This document shows positions 16,471-25,022 of a stretch of 64,000 nt of DNA, piece after piece (the first letter of the stretch is position 1; every line of letters starts with the position of its first letter). Location: assembly GCF_009936045.1 (NCBI RefSeq), contig NZ_QWEQ01000012.1, positions 62,001-126,000 on the forward strand. Reading direction: 5' to 3'. Below the pieces are notes generated by a model. The model was given only the letters and a program-made list of their open reading frames with translations. It ran no database searches and was not told the origin of the DNA. Source of the stretch: Emergencia sp. 1XD21-10. GTDB taxonomy: Bacteria; Bacillota; Clostridia; Peptostreptococcales; Anaerovoracaceae. The position numbers were made by a program, and so were the translations under genes.

Positions 16471-16827
16471 TTGATAGTAAAAAAGGGAGACCTTTATTTT
16501 GCGGATCTAAGTCCCGTAGTCGGCTCCGAACAAGGGGGTATCAGACCAGTACTTGTAGTTCAAAATGACGTAGGAAATAAATTCAGCCCAACCATCATTG
16601 TGGCTGCCATTACATCGCAGACAAAGGCAAAATTGCCGACACATGTGGAACTTGCCGCCGCCGACGGCGGACTTAGCAAAAATTCAGTTGTGCTTTTAGA
16701 ACAGCTTCGCACCATTGATAAGCGAAGACTGAAGGAGCATATCGGTACGCTCAGTGAGAAACAGCTGCCTACAGTAGATCAGGCACTGTCTGTGAGTCTG
16801 GGCATTACCGAGGCTAGAAATCACTGA
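16471..16827 (+). CDS. mazF: MazF/NdoA-type mRNA interferase, no adjacent antitoxin
   Basis: 118 residues from TTG 16471, with AAGGAGTG at 16456-16463 as ribosome site. MazF/EndoA enzymes cut single-stranded mRNA at short motifs. The sequence follows the Bacillus EndoA pattern closely: IVKKGDLYFADLSPVVGSE at the start, GIRPVLVVQND, SPTIIVAAITSQ and LLEQLRTIDKRRL, with the catalytic Arg (GGIRPV) and Thr (AAIT) present. In Bacillus and many Clostridia the order is nnrD, alr, antitoxin, toxin; here nnrD is directly followed by the toxin, so both alr and the ribbon-helix-helix antitoxin are missing from this site. Confidence 0.93.
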   Translation: MIVKKGDLYFADLSPVVGSEQGGIRPVLVVQNDVGNKFSPTIIVAAITSQTKAKLPTHVELAAADGGLSKNSVVLLEQLRTIDKRRLKEHIGTLSEKQLPTVDQALSVSLGITEARNH

Positions 16828-16850
16828 AAAATAACAGCTTTGATTTACGC

Positions 16851-16873
16851 GAGAGCCGGGATTTCCGGCTCTC
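16851..16873 (+). terminator. Hairpin after mazF
   Basis: GAGAGCCGG (16851-16859) pairs perfectly with CCGGCTCTC (16865-16873). The following sequence is AT-rich without a true T-run, so it may be a weak terminator or an mRNA-stabilising stem. Confidence 0.5.
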
Positions 16874-16899
16874 TATAAATAAATATAATGGAGGATAAG

Positions 16900-17718
16900 A
16901 TGGACAAAAAACAATTGGAAACACTGGCGGCGAAAGTCAGAATTGACGTAGTCCGCGCAATACATAGTGCGGCTTCCGGCCATCCCGGAGGCTCCCTTTC
17001 AGCGGCTGATATCGTGACAGCGCTGTATTTTAACGAAATGAACATAGACCCGGAGAACCCCAAAAAGGAGGACCGGGATAAATTTATTTTATCCAAGGGA
17101 CATGCAGGCCCTGTGCAGTATGCAGCTTTGGCAGAACGCGGATACTATCCGGTTTCTGATATGATGCGCTTGCGTAAGCTGGGAAGCAATTTTCAGGGAC
17201 ATCCGAATATGCACAAAGTGCCGGGCATTGAAATGTCTACTGGATCTTTGGGCCAGGGCATCTCTGTCAGTGTCGGCATGGCGCTGGCAAATAAAATGGA
17301 CGGAAATCCGGGCAGAATCTACACCCTTTTAGGAGATGGAGAACTACAGGAAGGTCTGGTCTGGGAAGCAGCCATGTCTGCAGCACATTATAAGCTTGAC
17401 AACATGGTGGCTATCGTAGACTTTAACGGTCTGCAAATCGACGGAAAGAACGACGATGTTATGACCGTAAAGCCAATCGACGAAAAATTTGCGGCCTTTG
17501 GCTGGAATGTAATTGTCATTGACGGACATGACTTTGATGAAATACTGGATGCTTTTGCAAAGGCGAGAGCCTGCAAGGAAAAACCGACTGTAATTATCGC
17601 AAAGACCCATAAGGGAAAAGGCGTTTCCTTTATGGAAGACAATCCAGGCTGGCATGGCAAAGCCCCAAGTGATGAAGAAGCAAAGCTTGCAGTAGAGGAA
17701 CTGGGAGGTGAATGGTAA
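16900..17718 (+). CDS. Transketolase, N-terminal subunit
   Basis: 272 residues. ATG 16900 is preferred to ATG 16888 because GGAGGA (16890-16895) is its ribosome site. This half carries the thiamine diphosphate pyrophosphate-binding part of transketolase: SGHPGGSLSAADI near residue 28-40, KGHAGPVQYA, and the ThDP motif GDGELQEGLVWEAAMSAAHYKLDN near 150 (GDG...N). It works with the separate C-terminal subunit directly downstream in the non-oxidative pentose phosphate pathway. Split transketolases are common in Clostridia and Archaea. The pathway also supplies erythrose 4-phosphate for the aromatic operon at the end of this window. Confidence 0.94.
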   Translation: MDKKQLETLAAKVRIDVVRAIHSAASGHPGGSLSAADIVTALYFNEMNIDPENPKKEDRDKFILSKGHAGPVQYAALAERGYYPVSDMMRLRKLGSNFQGHPNMHKVPGIEMSTGSLGQGISVSVGMALANKMDGNPGRIYTLLGDGELQEGLVWEAAMSAAHYKLDNMVAIVDFNGLQIDGKNDDVMTVKPIDEKFAAFGWNVIVIDGHDFDEILDAFAKARACKEKPTVIIAKTHKGKGVSFMEDNPGWHGKAPSDEEAKLAVEELGGEW

Positions 17719-18647
17719 TGGCAGATAAGATGGCAACAAGAGCGGCTTACGGAAAAGCTTTGGTAGAAATGGGGGCAGAAAATCCGAATCTGGTTGTAAT
17801 GGATGCGGATTTGTCTAAGTCTACTATGACCGCTGAATTTAGCAAAACTTATCCAGATCGGTTCTTTAATATGGGAATTGCAGAGCAGAATCTTTATGGA
17901 ACGGCTGCTGGTCTTGCACTATCGGGAAAAGTGGTCTGTGCGTCTACTTTCGCAATGTTTGCAGCAGGCAGAGCCTTTGAGATTATCAGAAATTCCATCG
18001 GTTACACCGGCGCAAATGTAAAAATTTGTGCAACCCACGCTGGGATTACTGTAGGAGAAGACGGCGCAAGCCATCAGACTTTTGAGGACCTGGCGCTGAT
18101 GCGAACTATTCCGGGCATGACGGTAGTGAATCCGTCCGATGGTGTCAGCGCAAGAATGCTGCTAAAGCAAGCAGTCGGCTTTGAGGGACCTTGTTATGTA
18201 AGACTGGGAAGAGCGGCGGTTCCTGTGTTCTACGATGAAACGGCGGAAATCAAACTGGGAAAGGGTAATGTCCTTCGTCCGGGCAGAGACGTGACCGTCA
18301 TCGCCACAGGCATTATGGTTGCAGAGGCTATGGAAGCAGCTTCTCAGCTGGCTGAAGAGGGTGTCGATGTGCGCGTGATTGACATGCACACCATCAAACC
18401 GCTAGATGTAGATTTGGTCGTGGAAGCTGCAAAGGAAACAGGTAAAATCGTAACCGCAGAAGAACACTCCGTCATCGGTGGTCTTGGCAGTGCAGTTGCA
18501 GAAGTGCTCTGCACAAAGCAACCTGCGAAGATGATTATGGTCGGTCAGCAGGATACATACGGAGAATCCGGAAAACCTGATGAACTGAAAGAAAAATATG
18601 GTATGACAGCTTGTGATATTGTAGCAGCAGTCAGAGAGATTTATTAG
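17718..18647 (+). CDS. Transketolase, C-terminal subunit
   Basis: 309 residues. Start ATG 17718 shares its A with the stop of the N-terminal subunit (TAATG), with GGGAGGTG 8 bases upstream; an ATG at 17712 is too close to that site. Contains the pyrimidine-binding domain with RFFNMGIAEQNL (the family glutamate that activates ThDP) near residue 50-65, HAGITVGEDGASHQ near 115, and the C-terminal regulatory fold ending with GQQDTYGESGKPDEL. Forms the active enzyme with the upstream subunit. Confidence 0.94.
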   Translation: MADKMATRAAYGKALVEMGAENPNLVVMDADLSKSTMTAEFSKTYPDRFFNMGIAEQNLYGTAAGLALSGKVVCASTFAMFAAGRAFEIIRNSIGYTGANVKICATHAGITVGEDGASHQTFEDLALMRTIPGMTVVNPSDGVSARMLLKQAVGFEGPCYVRLGRAAVPVFYDETAEIKLGKGNVLRPGRDVTVIATGIMVAEAMEAASQLAEEGVDVRVIDMHTIKPLDVDLVVEAAKETGKIVTAEEHSVIGGLGSAVAEVLCTKQPAKMIMVGQQDTYGESGKPDELKEKYGMTACDIVAAVREIY

Positions 18648-18655
18648 AATATAGA

Positions 18656-18694
18656 TGCCAGCGTTAACAGAAAAATGATTAACGCTGGCATTTT
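18656..18694 (+). terminator. Rho-independent terminator after transketolase
   Basis: Twelve-base perfect stem, 18656-18667 with 18679-18690 (TGCCAGCGTTAA), followed by TTTTT. Confidence 0.92.
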
Positions 18695-18859
18695 TGTGTC
18701 GATGATGTGTTAGGTTCATAAGTGTTGTGCAAGGAGCCTTTGCTTTCAGCCGTTTTCCAAAGCTTTAGGTGCGCTATAGCGGAGTTATTGCAGTAAATTT
18801 GCATATTTTTAGGGGCTGTCTCATACAGTGCTAATAGAGCAGAGAAAGGAGATGGCCTT

Positions 18860-19297
18860 ATGAAAAAGGAGATAATTGCCATTGCGGTAGCGGCGATTTT
18901 GCTGATTGGACTCATAGTGGCATTTGGACTAAAATCCGGAGAGACTAGCGTAAAATTTGAAAAGGTTTCGGAGAAAGTGATGCCTAGAGAACTGGAAGCG
19001 GACATTTTGCCGGAATATAGGGATTTAGAACGAGCGCTTGCTTGCAAAGTAGGTGGTGAAATCTACATCATCGTAACAAGAGGGGAAAAGCCGACGGCGG
19101 GCTACGAGGCGGAAATTGATAAGCTTACCTTGGAAAACAAGGAGGATAAGAGCAATTTAGTCGTTTATGCAACCTTTGCGGATCCGGCAGAACCTGAGAA
19201 TATGGCACAAATTAGCTGTTATCCTATTGCAGTGGTAAAGACGGATTTAAAGGGACTGCCAGATACTATTGAGCTTAGAGCAGAGTATGCAAAATAG
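18860..19297 (+). CDS. Membrane-anchored protein with PrcB-like C-terminal domain
   Basis: 145 residues; AGAAAGGAG before ATG 18860. Residues 5-24 are a single hydrophobic N-terminal anchor, so the rest is probably extracytoplasmic. The segment RGEKPTAGYEAEIDKLTLE followed by a beta-rich tail with DPAEPENMAQISCYPIAVVK resembles the PrcB C-terminal domain (a protease-complex subunit fold found in many Clostridia). Function of the family is not well defined. It is flanked by terminators on both sides and so is monocistronic. Confidence 0.6.
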   Translation: MKKEIIAIAVAAILLIGLIVAFGLKSGETSVKFEKVSEKVMPRELEADILPEYRDLERALACKVGGEIYIIVTRGEKPTAGYEAEIDKLTLENKEDKSNLVVYATFADPAEPENMAQISCYPIAVVKTDLKGLPDTIELRAEYAK

Positions 19298-19315
19298 AGG
19301 GCTCCTTCCTTGCAC

Positions 19316-19360
19316 AAGGGAATTTTGTAATTAAATTACAAAATTCCCTTGATTTTACTT
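19316..19360. terminator. Long palindromic terminator
   Basis: Two 17-base arms (19316-19332 and 19334-19350) around a single base form a nearly loopless palindrome, AAGGGAATTTTG/CAAAATTCCCTT at its ends, followed by a T-rich stretch. Confidence 0.8.
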
Positions 19361-19377
19361 TTCGTTGGATGTATACT
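19349..19377 (+). promoter_or_regulatory. Promoter of MinD-like gene
   Basis: TTGATT (19349-19354), 17-base spacer, TATACT (19372-19377). The -35 box overlaps the end of the preceding terminator palindrome. Confidence 0.55.
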
Positions 19378-19410
19378 GTAGTTACGATTTGAAGAGTAAA
19401 GAGGAAAATT

Positions 19411-20184
19411 ATGCTGGAGAGAACTTTTATTAGAATGCAGGACAGTAAAGAGAATGACGAGTGGAAGAATCCGCAGCAACTGAATATCGGAGTGACTGGA
19501 CTTGGTCAGAGTGTTGGAACAACCTTTGTTGCAACTTCTCTGGCCTTTTATTTTGTTGGTATGGGGAATAGTGTGACATTTACACAATGTTTGACACCCA
19601 GCAGATGCAATAGTCTTCTTTATGATGCGACAGCTATGGATCAGCGCTTTAGCAACAGGCAGTTTCACGATGTTTATAGGCTGATTTTGGAGAATAAACC
19701 AGCGAGGGGAAAGAAAAATATGGAGAAAGGAATTAACTGGATTTTGCCGACACCTTGGATTTTGGAGCAGGGGAAAGACCTTGACGGCGTCCAGCAGGCC
19801 AGACTAATTCAAAGTGCAAAGGGGGAAATCTGTATCTTTGATTTTGCGGCGGAACAGTCATGGGACAGTCATCTGCCGGACATGGACAAGCTGATTATCG
19901 TAGCTGATCCTATGCCATCGAAGCTGATTCGCCATAAAGAACGGTTCCAGCGTCTAAAGACCATAGAACTTTCTGGCATTGCTGCTGACTGGGTTGTGAA
20001 CAGGAGTAACAGTGGAGTTAGCCGCAGACAGATTGCTGCATATTTAAAAAATCGAAAGTTGCTGTGGATACCCCAGTTTGCCCCAGAATTGTTTTATGCT
20101 GACGAATTTGCATGCCGCTTTTCATGGGAAAATAAAGAAATAAAAAGTAAACTTTTGGACATTTTCACAAAATTTTCACAGTAA
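19411..20184 (+). CDS. MinD/ParA-like P-loop protein with degenerate Walker A
   Basis: 257 residues, ATG 19411. The fold is suggested by IGVTGLGQSVGTTFVATSLAF at about 27-46 followed by a beta-alpha pattern with CIFDFAAEQSWDSHLPDMDKLIIVADPMPSKL (about 150-180), the layout of SIMIBI ATPases (MinD, ParA, CobQ). In these the motif is KGGxGK(S/T)T; here the P-loop lysine position reads glycine (SVGTT) and the signature N-terminal lysine is also missing, so nucleotide hydrolysis is doubtful. It has its own promoter and precedes ftsE by ~100 bases, ahead of the FtsEX-hydrolase module. A scaffold or regulatory role is inference. Confidence 0.55.
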   Translation: MLERTFIRMQDSKENDEWKNPQQLNIGVTGLGQSVGTTFVATSLAFYFVGMGNSVTFTQCLTPSRCNSLLYDATAMDQRFSNRQFHDVYRLILENKPARGKKNMEKGINWILPTPWILEQGKDLDGVQQARLIQSAKGEICIFDFAAEQSWDSHLPDMDKLIIVADPMPSKLIRHKERFQRLKTIELSGIAADWVVNRSNSGVSRRQIAAYLKNRKLLWIPQFAPELFYADEFACRFSWENKEIKSKLLDIFTKFSQ

Positions 20185-20209
20185 TCGACAGAATATGTCC
20201 TATTTTGCC

Positions 20210-20238
20210 TTTAAAAACGGGTCGAAATATAGTATAAT
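20210..20238 (+). promoter_or_regulatory. Promoter of ftsEX operon
   Basis: TTTAAA (20210-20215), 17-base spacer, TATAAT (20233-20238); an in-frame upstream start candidate at 20247 would leave almost no leader, so the start at 20292 is preferred. Confidence 0.55.
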
Positions 20239-20291
20239 TTAGATGTGTGTGTAAAACACAAAATACAAAATTTAAAACGAAAGGGATCACT

Positions 20292-21398
20292 ATGATAACA
20301 TTCGACAATGTGACGAAAACATATAATACGAACATTGGTCTTGAGAATGCAAGTATCCATATTAATAAGGGAGATTTCGTTTTCCTTGTAGGACCCAGCG
20401 GTGCAGGGAAGTCTACATTTATCAAATTAATCCTGAAGGAAATTGACGCTGATTCTGGAAGTATCGTGGTTGACGGGCAGGAAGTTACGACTTTGAGCAA
20501 CCGTGAAATTCCGGGTCTTAGAAGAAAAATTGGCATCGTATTTCAGGATTTCAGGCTATTGCCTAAGAAGACTGTATATGAAAACGTAGCATTCGCTATG
20601 GAAATCTTACATAGACCAAAGAGACAGATTAGAAAGAAAGTGCCACAGGTTTTGAGCCTTGTGGGTATTAGTGATAAGGCGGATAAGTATCCTGATGAGC
20701 TTTCTGCAGGAGAGCAGCAGCGTGTTGCTATTGCAAGAGCAATCATCAATAATCCGACTGTGCTCATTGCAGATGAACCGACCGGAAATCTGGACCCGGA
20801 CACTGCAGCAGAAATTATGGATTTATTAAATCAGATTAATATTACGGGAACGACCATCGTTATGGTAACGCATGCCAAGGATATCGTAGACCGTATGCAA
20901 AAGCGTGTTGTAGCGATTGAAGGTGGGCATATTGTTAGGGACGAATTCGGACAGTACGGCTTTGAAGAAGAGTCACAGGGCTTTGCAGAAGAAATTTTCG
21001 AAGAAAAATCCTACGGTTATGAGCCCGCGGATTATGAGTTTGAGCCTTTTGATTACAAATCTACTGCAGCATGTCGACAGGCATATGAATACAAGGTGGA
21101 AGAAACGGAGCCGCTGCTTGTTGCTGAACCCGAAATTGAGATTTTTGAAGAAGCTTCTGTAGAAGAACACTCTGAACCAGAGGCTGCTGAGCCGGAAGTT
21201 TCTGAAATGGAGTCTCTGACTTTGGAAGAATTTGCTGTCAGTGAGGACAACTGTGCTTTGCCAGACTTGGCAGATGACAGCGAAAAATTTAAGACGATGC
21301 GGTTTAAGACCACTGAATATGGAAAGCTTGAAAACAATCAAGAAGCCGAATCTTTGGCAGAAGAGGAGGGCGACAGCGATGAGTCAGATTCTTTATAA
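20292..21398 (+). CDS. ftsE: Cell division ATP-binding protein FtsE with long acidic C-terminal tail
   Basis: 368 residues from ATG 20292 (AAAGGG upstream). The first ~228 residues are a normal FtsE: Walker A GPSGAGKS near 35, Q-loop VFQDFRLLP, signature LSAGEQQRVAIARA, Walker B VLIADEPTGNLDP and H-loop VTHAKD. FtsE with FtsX transmits ATP hydrolysis to a periplasmic or wall-side murein hydrolase at division or elongation. Odd: residues ~229-368 form an extra, low-complexity, Glu/Asp-rich tail (EEEESQGFAEEIFEE type), absent from ordinary FtsE of ~228 residues. ftsX starts inside its last codons. Confidence 0.95.
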   Translation: MITFDNVTKTYNTNIGLENASIHINKGDFVFLVGPSGAGKSTFIKLILKEIDADSGSIVVDGQEVTTLSNREIPGLRRKIGIVFQDFRLLPKKTVYENVAFAMEILHRPKRQIRKKVPQVLSLVGISDKADKYPDELSAGEQQRVAIARAIINNPTVLIADEPTGNLDPDTAAEIMDLLNQINITGTTIVMVTHAKDIVDRMQKRVVAIEGGHIVRDEFGQYGFEEESQGFAEEIFEEKSYGYEPADYEFEPFDYKSTAACRQAYEYKVEETEPLLVAEPEIEIFEEASVEEHSEPEAAEPEVSEMESLTLEEFAVSEDNCALPDLADDSEKFKTMRFKTTEYGKLENNQEAESLAEEEGDSDESDSL

Positions 21399-22269
21399 TA
21401 TCAAACAGGCTTTTGTGCAGATTGGCAGAAACAAGGCGATGAGTCTTGCATCGGTATTTGCCATTACGGCGATGATGCTGATTTTGGGGTTGTTCTTTGT
21501 GATTACAGTTAATATTAATCTTTTTACTGAAATGGTAAAATCTGATTATGATCAAGTAGAGATTTTCCTACTGGATGAGACAACTACCGAAGAAGCGCAG
21601 GATATCATGGATAAAATCGAGGGACGCAAGGGTGTTGAGAAGGTGGAATACAGAACCAAAGAAGATGCTCTGAACATTATGAAATCTCGCTGGGGAGAGA
21701 GCAGCTACCTTTTGGATTCACTGGGCAATAACCCGCTTCCGAATTCCGTACTGATTACAGTAGATACTTTGGAGAGCGCAGGAGCGGTTACTGATTATGC
21801 GGCAAGTCTTGATGGCGTAGAGGATGTGAAATATTATCAGGAAACCGTTGAAAAACTTACAAAGGTAACTGGATTTTTGCAGATAGCTGCTTTGATTATC
21901 ATGGCATTTTTAGTAGTAGTTTCCATTGTAGTTGTGTCCAACACCATTAAGCTTACTGTCTTTGCAAGGTCCAGAGAAATTTCTATCATGAAATATGTCG
22001 GTGCGACCAACTGGTTTATTAGAGGACCGTTTCTTGCAGAAGGCATTATCATCGGCATTCTGGCTTCCATGGTTTCGGCGGGAATCACTTTCGGCATTTA
22101 CAGCAAGATCGTGGATTTAATTGGTACACAGGTGATGACTATATTATCGTCCCCGCTGGTGCCTGCAGGATACCTTGCAGTGAATTTGATTTGTATCTTT
22201 TTGGCGATGGGTATCAGTATCGGCGCATGGGGCAGCATCATCTCTATGAGAAGATTTTTGGATACATAA
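21379..22269 (+). CDS. ftsX: Cell division membrane protein FtsX
   Basis: 296 residues from ATG 21379, overlapping ftsE by 20 bases; GAGGAGGG (21363-21370) is the ribosome site. Pattern: short cytoplasmic N-terminus, first membrane segment around residues 23-45, an extracytoplasmic domain of ~125 residues (SDYDQVEIFLLDETTTEEA...), then three more membrane segments from about residue 170, with ARSREISIMKYVGATNWFIRGPF in the conserved cytoplasmic loop of the FtsX/MacB fold. Forms the transmembrane half of FtsEX and, through its outer domain, activates the coiled-coil hydrolase encoded just downstream. Confidence 0.95.
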   Translation: MSQILYNIKQAFVQIGRNKAMSLASVFAITAMMLILGLFFVITVNINLFTEMVKSDYDQVEIFLLDETTTEEAQDIMDKIEGRKGVEKVEYRTKEDALNIMKSRWGESSYLLDSLGNNPLPNSVLITVDTLESAGAVTDYAASLDGVEDVKYYQETVEKLTKVTGFLQIAALIIMAFLVVVSIVVVSNTIKLTVFARSREISIMKYVGATNWFIRGPFLAEGIIIGILASMVSAGITFGIYSKIVDLIGTQVMTILSSPLVPAGYLAVNLICIFLAMGISIGAWGSIISMRRFLDT

Positions 22270-22313
22270 ACTTCGATGCAAAAAAGAATTGAATCAATAT
22301 GAGGAGATAAGAT

Positions 22314-23360
22314 ATGAAAAAGAAAAGTTTAATCTGCTTTTTAATATTTGTGCTTGTCGCAGTCTTTAGCACTTATGGTCTCAGTTATGCGGACACAAAG
22401 GCGGATAAGCAGGAAGAGTTGAATGAGATTAAAGAGCAGACAAAAGAAGTCAAAGACGATATGCAGGAGCTGGTTTCCAAAATTGAGGATCAGCAGGCAG
22501 AAATTAACAAAATTCAAGTTTCCATTGAGAAAAAGGAAGCTGAGCTTGAAAAAGCGGAGGCTGAAATTGCAAAGACCATCAAAGAGATAAAAGCAAGGGA
22601 AGACGGTCTTAACAAACGTCTTAGAACTATGTACAAAAATGGTTCTGTAGGCTATCTGGATGTGCTTCTTGGTTCCAGCAGTATTTCTGAGTTCATATCC
22701 AATCTGGAGATGATTCAGAAAATCTATAAAAATGACCAGAATATCCTTGTGACTTTGGAAGACCAGCAGAAAGAGCTGGAAGAAAAACAGAATGTCCTTG
22801 AGCGTGAGCAAAAGGAACTTGGCGAGAAAAAAAGCGAAGCTCAGGAGAAGCGAGATTCTCTGAAAGAGGACCAGACTGCACTGCAGGAAAAGCTAGACGA
22901 GCTTAATTCGGAAGCCGAGCGAATCGGTGATGAAATTGCAAATATGCAGGATCAGAATAAAGTCTACGAGGGCGGCAAATTTATGTGGCCGACCAATTCC
23001 ACTTACATTACGTCACCGTTTGGTTTCCGTATTCACCCTGTGACAGGCTATTATACTGGACATACGGGTGTGGATATCGGCGCCAGCTATGGTTCACCTG
23101 TCTATGCAGCGGCTGATGGAACCGTTATCGTGGCAAGCAATTCTTACGGCGGATATGGCGTAGCAGTAGTAATTGACCACGGAAGCGGAATCAGTACTCT
23201 GTACGGTCATAACGACCACGTGGAGGTTAGCGTAGGACAGCATGTCAAACGGGGGCAGATTATTGCATACTCCGGAAACAGTGGTGTGTCCACTGGACCT
23301 CATCTGCACTTTGAAGTCAGAATCAACGGCTCTTATGTGGATCCGATGTCATATTTTTAA
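22314..23360 (+). CDS. Murein hydrolase activator, coiled coil plus M23 (LytM) peptidase domain
   Basis: 348 residues; signal peptide at residues 1-23 ending SYA. Residues ~25-215 form a long Lys/Glu-rich coiled coil (the PcsB/EnvC/CwlO-type FtsX-binding region), and 225-348 a LytM domain. The zinc ligands are visible: HTGVDIG (His and Asp), and HLHFEVR (His-x-His). With both sites present it may itself be an active endopeptidase, unlike EnvC. Located 44 bases after ftsX, it is the expected partner of FtsEX in cell-wall cleavage. Confidence 0.93.
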   Translation: MKKKSLICFLIFVLVAVFSTYGLSYADTKADKQEELNEIKEQTKEVKDDMQELVSKIEDQQAEINKIQVSIEKKEAELEKAEAEIAKTIKEIKAREDGLNKRLRTMYKNGSVGYLDVLLGSSSISEFISNLEMIQKIYKNDQNILVTLEDQQKELEEKQNVLEREQKELGEKKSEAQEKRDSLKEDQTALQEKLDELNSEAERIGDEIANMQDQNKVYEGGKFMWPTNSTYITSPFGFRIHPVTGYYTGHTGVDIGASYGSPVYAAADGTVIVASNSYGGYGVAVVIDHGSGISTLYGHNDHVEVSVGQHVKRGQIIAYSGNSGVSTGPHLHFEVRINGSYVDPMSYF

Positions 23361-23374
23361 ATAAAGGGTGAAGA

Positions 23375-25012
23375 ATGAATTTACAACCTAGAATATACGA
23401 GTTATTGCATAAAAGAGGTATTGAGACGGAAGCTGATATTGAAGAGTTTCTGTCGGACAAACCTCAGAAGACTTACGATCCATTCCTGCTTCTTAACATG
23501 GAGGCAGGAGTGGATTTAATATTGTCTTCTATTGAAGAGGACGAGAAAATCTGTATCTATGGAGATTACGATGCTGATGGAATCACTTCTACGGCAGTGC
23601 TTATGGAGGTCTTGTCCAATTTGACGTCCAATCTGGCATATTATATTCCGTCCCGCTTTGAGGAAGGGTACGGACTTAACTGCGGAGCCCTGGACAAAAT
23701 CAAGGCAGCGGGAATTGATCTTGTGATTACCGTGGACTGTGGCAGTGTATCCTGCGCAGAGGTAGAACATGCCAAGGAAATCGGACTTAAAATACTGGTA
23801 ACAGACCATCATACCATTACAGATAAAGTGGCGGACTGCCTGGTGATTAATCCTATGCAGCCAGGCTGTCCATATCCTTTTAAACATCTGGCAGGAGTAG
23901 GAGTAGCCTTTAAGCTGGCGCAGGCAATTGCAGCGGAGACAGGGCTTCCAAAGTCTGCAGTTAACAGAACGTTGGATCTTGTTGGCGTGGGCACCATTGG
24001 AGATATTGTGCCTTTGGTTGATGAAAACCGCACTTTGGCCAAATATGGAATTCGGTCACTAAACCTGACCCAAAGACCGGGGCTTTCAAAGCTTATCGAG
24101 GGAACCAGTCTACAGAGAGGAAAGATTAAATCGGAGAATATCTCTTACGTAATCGTACCGCATCTCAATGCGTCTGGGCGTATGCAGGATGCCAAAATTG
24201 CAGCGTCTTTGATGATGGAAAAGGACAGCGAAAAGGTGAAAGAAGGGGTGGAAACTTTAATTTCCTGCAATCAGCAGAGAAAGAAAATTCAGAGCGAAAC
24301 CTTTGAACAGTGCTGCAATATTGTAGAAGAAAAATATCAGACTGCCCCTTTTCTTGTTATAGATTTGGAGGATGCCCATGAGGGGATTACTGGCATTGTT
24401 GCAGGAAAGCTGAAGGAAATCTACCATAGACCTGCAGTGATTGTTACTCCTACGGCGGGAGATTGCCTTAAAGGCACTGGAAGGGGTATTGAGGGAATAG
24501 ACCTTTACAACCTTTTAAAAGATAACGAGGAACTCTTTGAGCGGTTCGGTGGTCATGCGGCGGCCTGCGGATTTACCATGAAAAAGCAGCATCTTGATAC
24601 TTTGCGCAGTCGTTTAAATGAGTCGATGGGAAGAATTCTTGCTGACAATCCGGAGTTGGCGGATGCACACATTCAGGCAGATTTAAAATTGGAAGCAGGT
24701 GATGTTAATCTGCAGCTGGTTGCGGAGCTTAAGATGCTGGAGCCTTTCGGATGTGAAAACCCTCAGCCTCTAGTCAGTATTAGACTTAGACCTGGGTCCA
24801 TCAGAAAGATGGGCAACCAGAATCAGTATACCAAGTTCATCGGCGTTTTGGATGACGGTAGGGAGATTCAGTGCGTCATATTTAAAGAGGCAAAGTCATA
24901 CGATGAATTACTGAAAAAAGGTCAGCCTCTTACAGTTACTGGAAATCTGGAAAGTCAGACATGGAATGGGAAACAGTATCTGCAGATTACGGTGCAGGCC
25001 ATAGAGGAATAG
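23375..25012 (+). CDS. recJ: Single-stranded-DNA-specific exonuclease RecJ
   Basis: 545 residues, short core-type RecJ. A 5'-to-3' ssDNA exonuclease of recombination and mismatch repair using Mn2+/Mg2+. DHH motifs seen: GDYDADGITSTAVL near 65, VDCGSVS, LVTDHHTI near 148, LNASGRMQDA, then the DHHA1 domain with GGHAAACGFTM near 390-400 and the C-terminal OB fold from about 450. No extra C-terminal extension as found in Bacillus RecJ. Fourteen bases after the M23 gene, eleven before the protease gene. Confidence 0.93.
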   Translation: MNLQPRIYELLHKRGIETEADIEEFLSDKPQKTYDPFLLLNMEAGVDLILSSIEEDEKICIYGDYDADGITSTAVLMEVLSNLTSNLAYYIPSRFEEGYGLNCGALDKIKAAGIDLVITVDCGSVSCAEVEHAKEIGLKILVTDHHTITDKVADCLVINPMQPGCPYPFKHLAGVGVAFKLAQAIAAETGLPKSAVNRTLDLVGVGTIGDIVPLVDENRTLAKYGIRSLNLTQRPGLSKLIEGTSLQRGKIKSENISYVIVPHLNASGRMQDAKIAASLMMEKDSEKVKEGVETLISCNQQRKKIQSETFEQCCNIVEEKYQTAPFLVIDLEDAHEGITGIVAGKLKEIYHRPAVIVTPTAGDCLKGTGRGIEGIDLYNLLKDNEELFERFGGHAAACGFTMKKQHLDTLRSRLNESMGRILADNPELADAHIQADLKLEAGDVNLQLVAELKMLEPFGCENPQPLVSIRLRPGSIRKMGNQNQYTKFIGVLDDGREIQCVIFKEAKSYDELLKKGQPLTVTGNLESQTWNGKQYLQITVQAIEE

Positions 25013-25022
25013 GTGAGAGGAA

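Noticed and set aside
21232-21378. Upstream in-frame start giving FtsX a 49-residue extension
   Set aside because: Extension would be read from the ftsE tail out of frame; AGGAGGG before ATG 21379 marks the true start.
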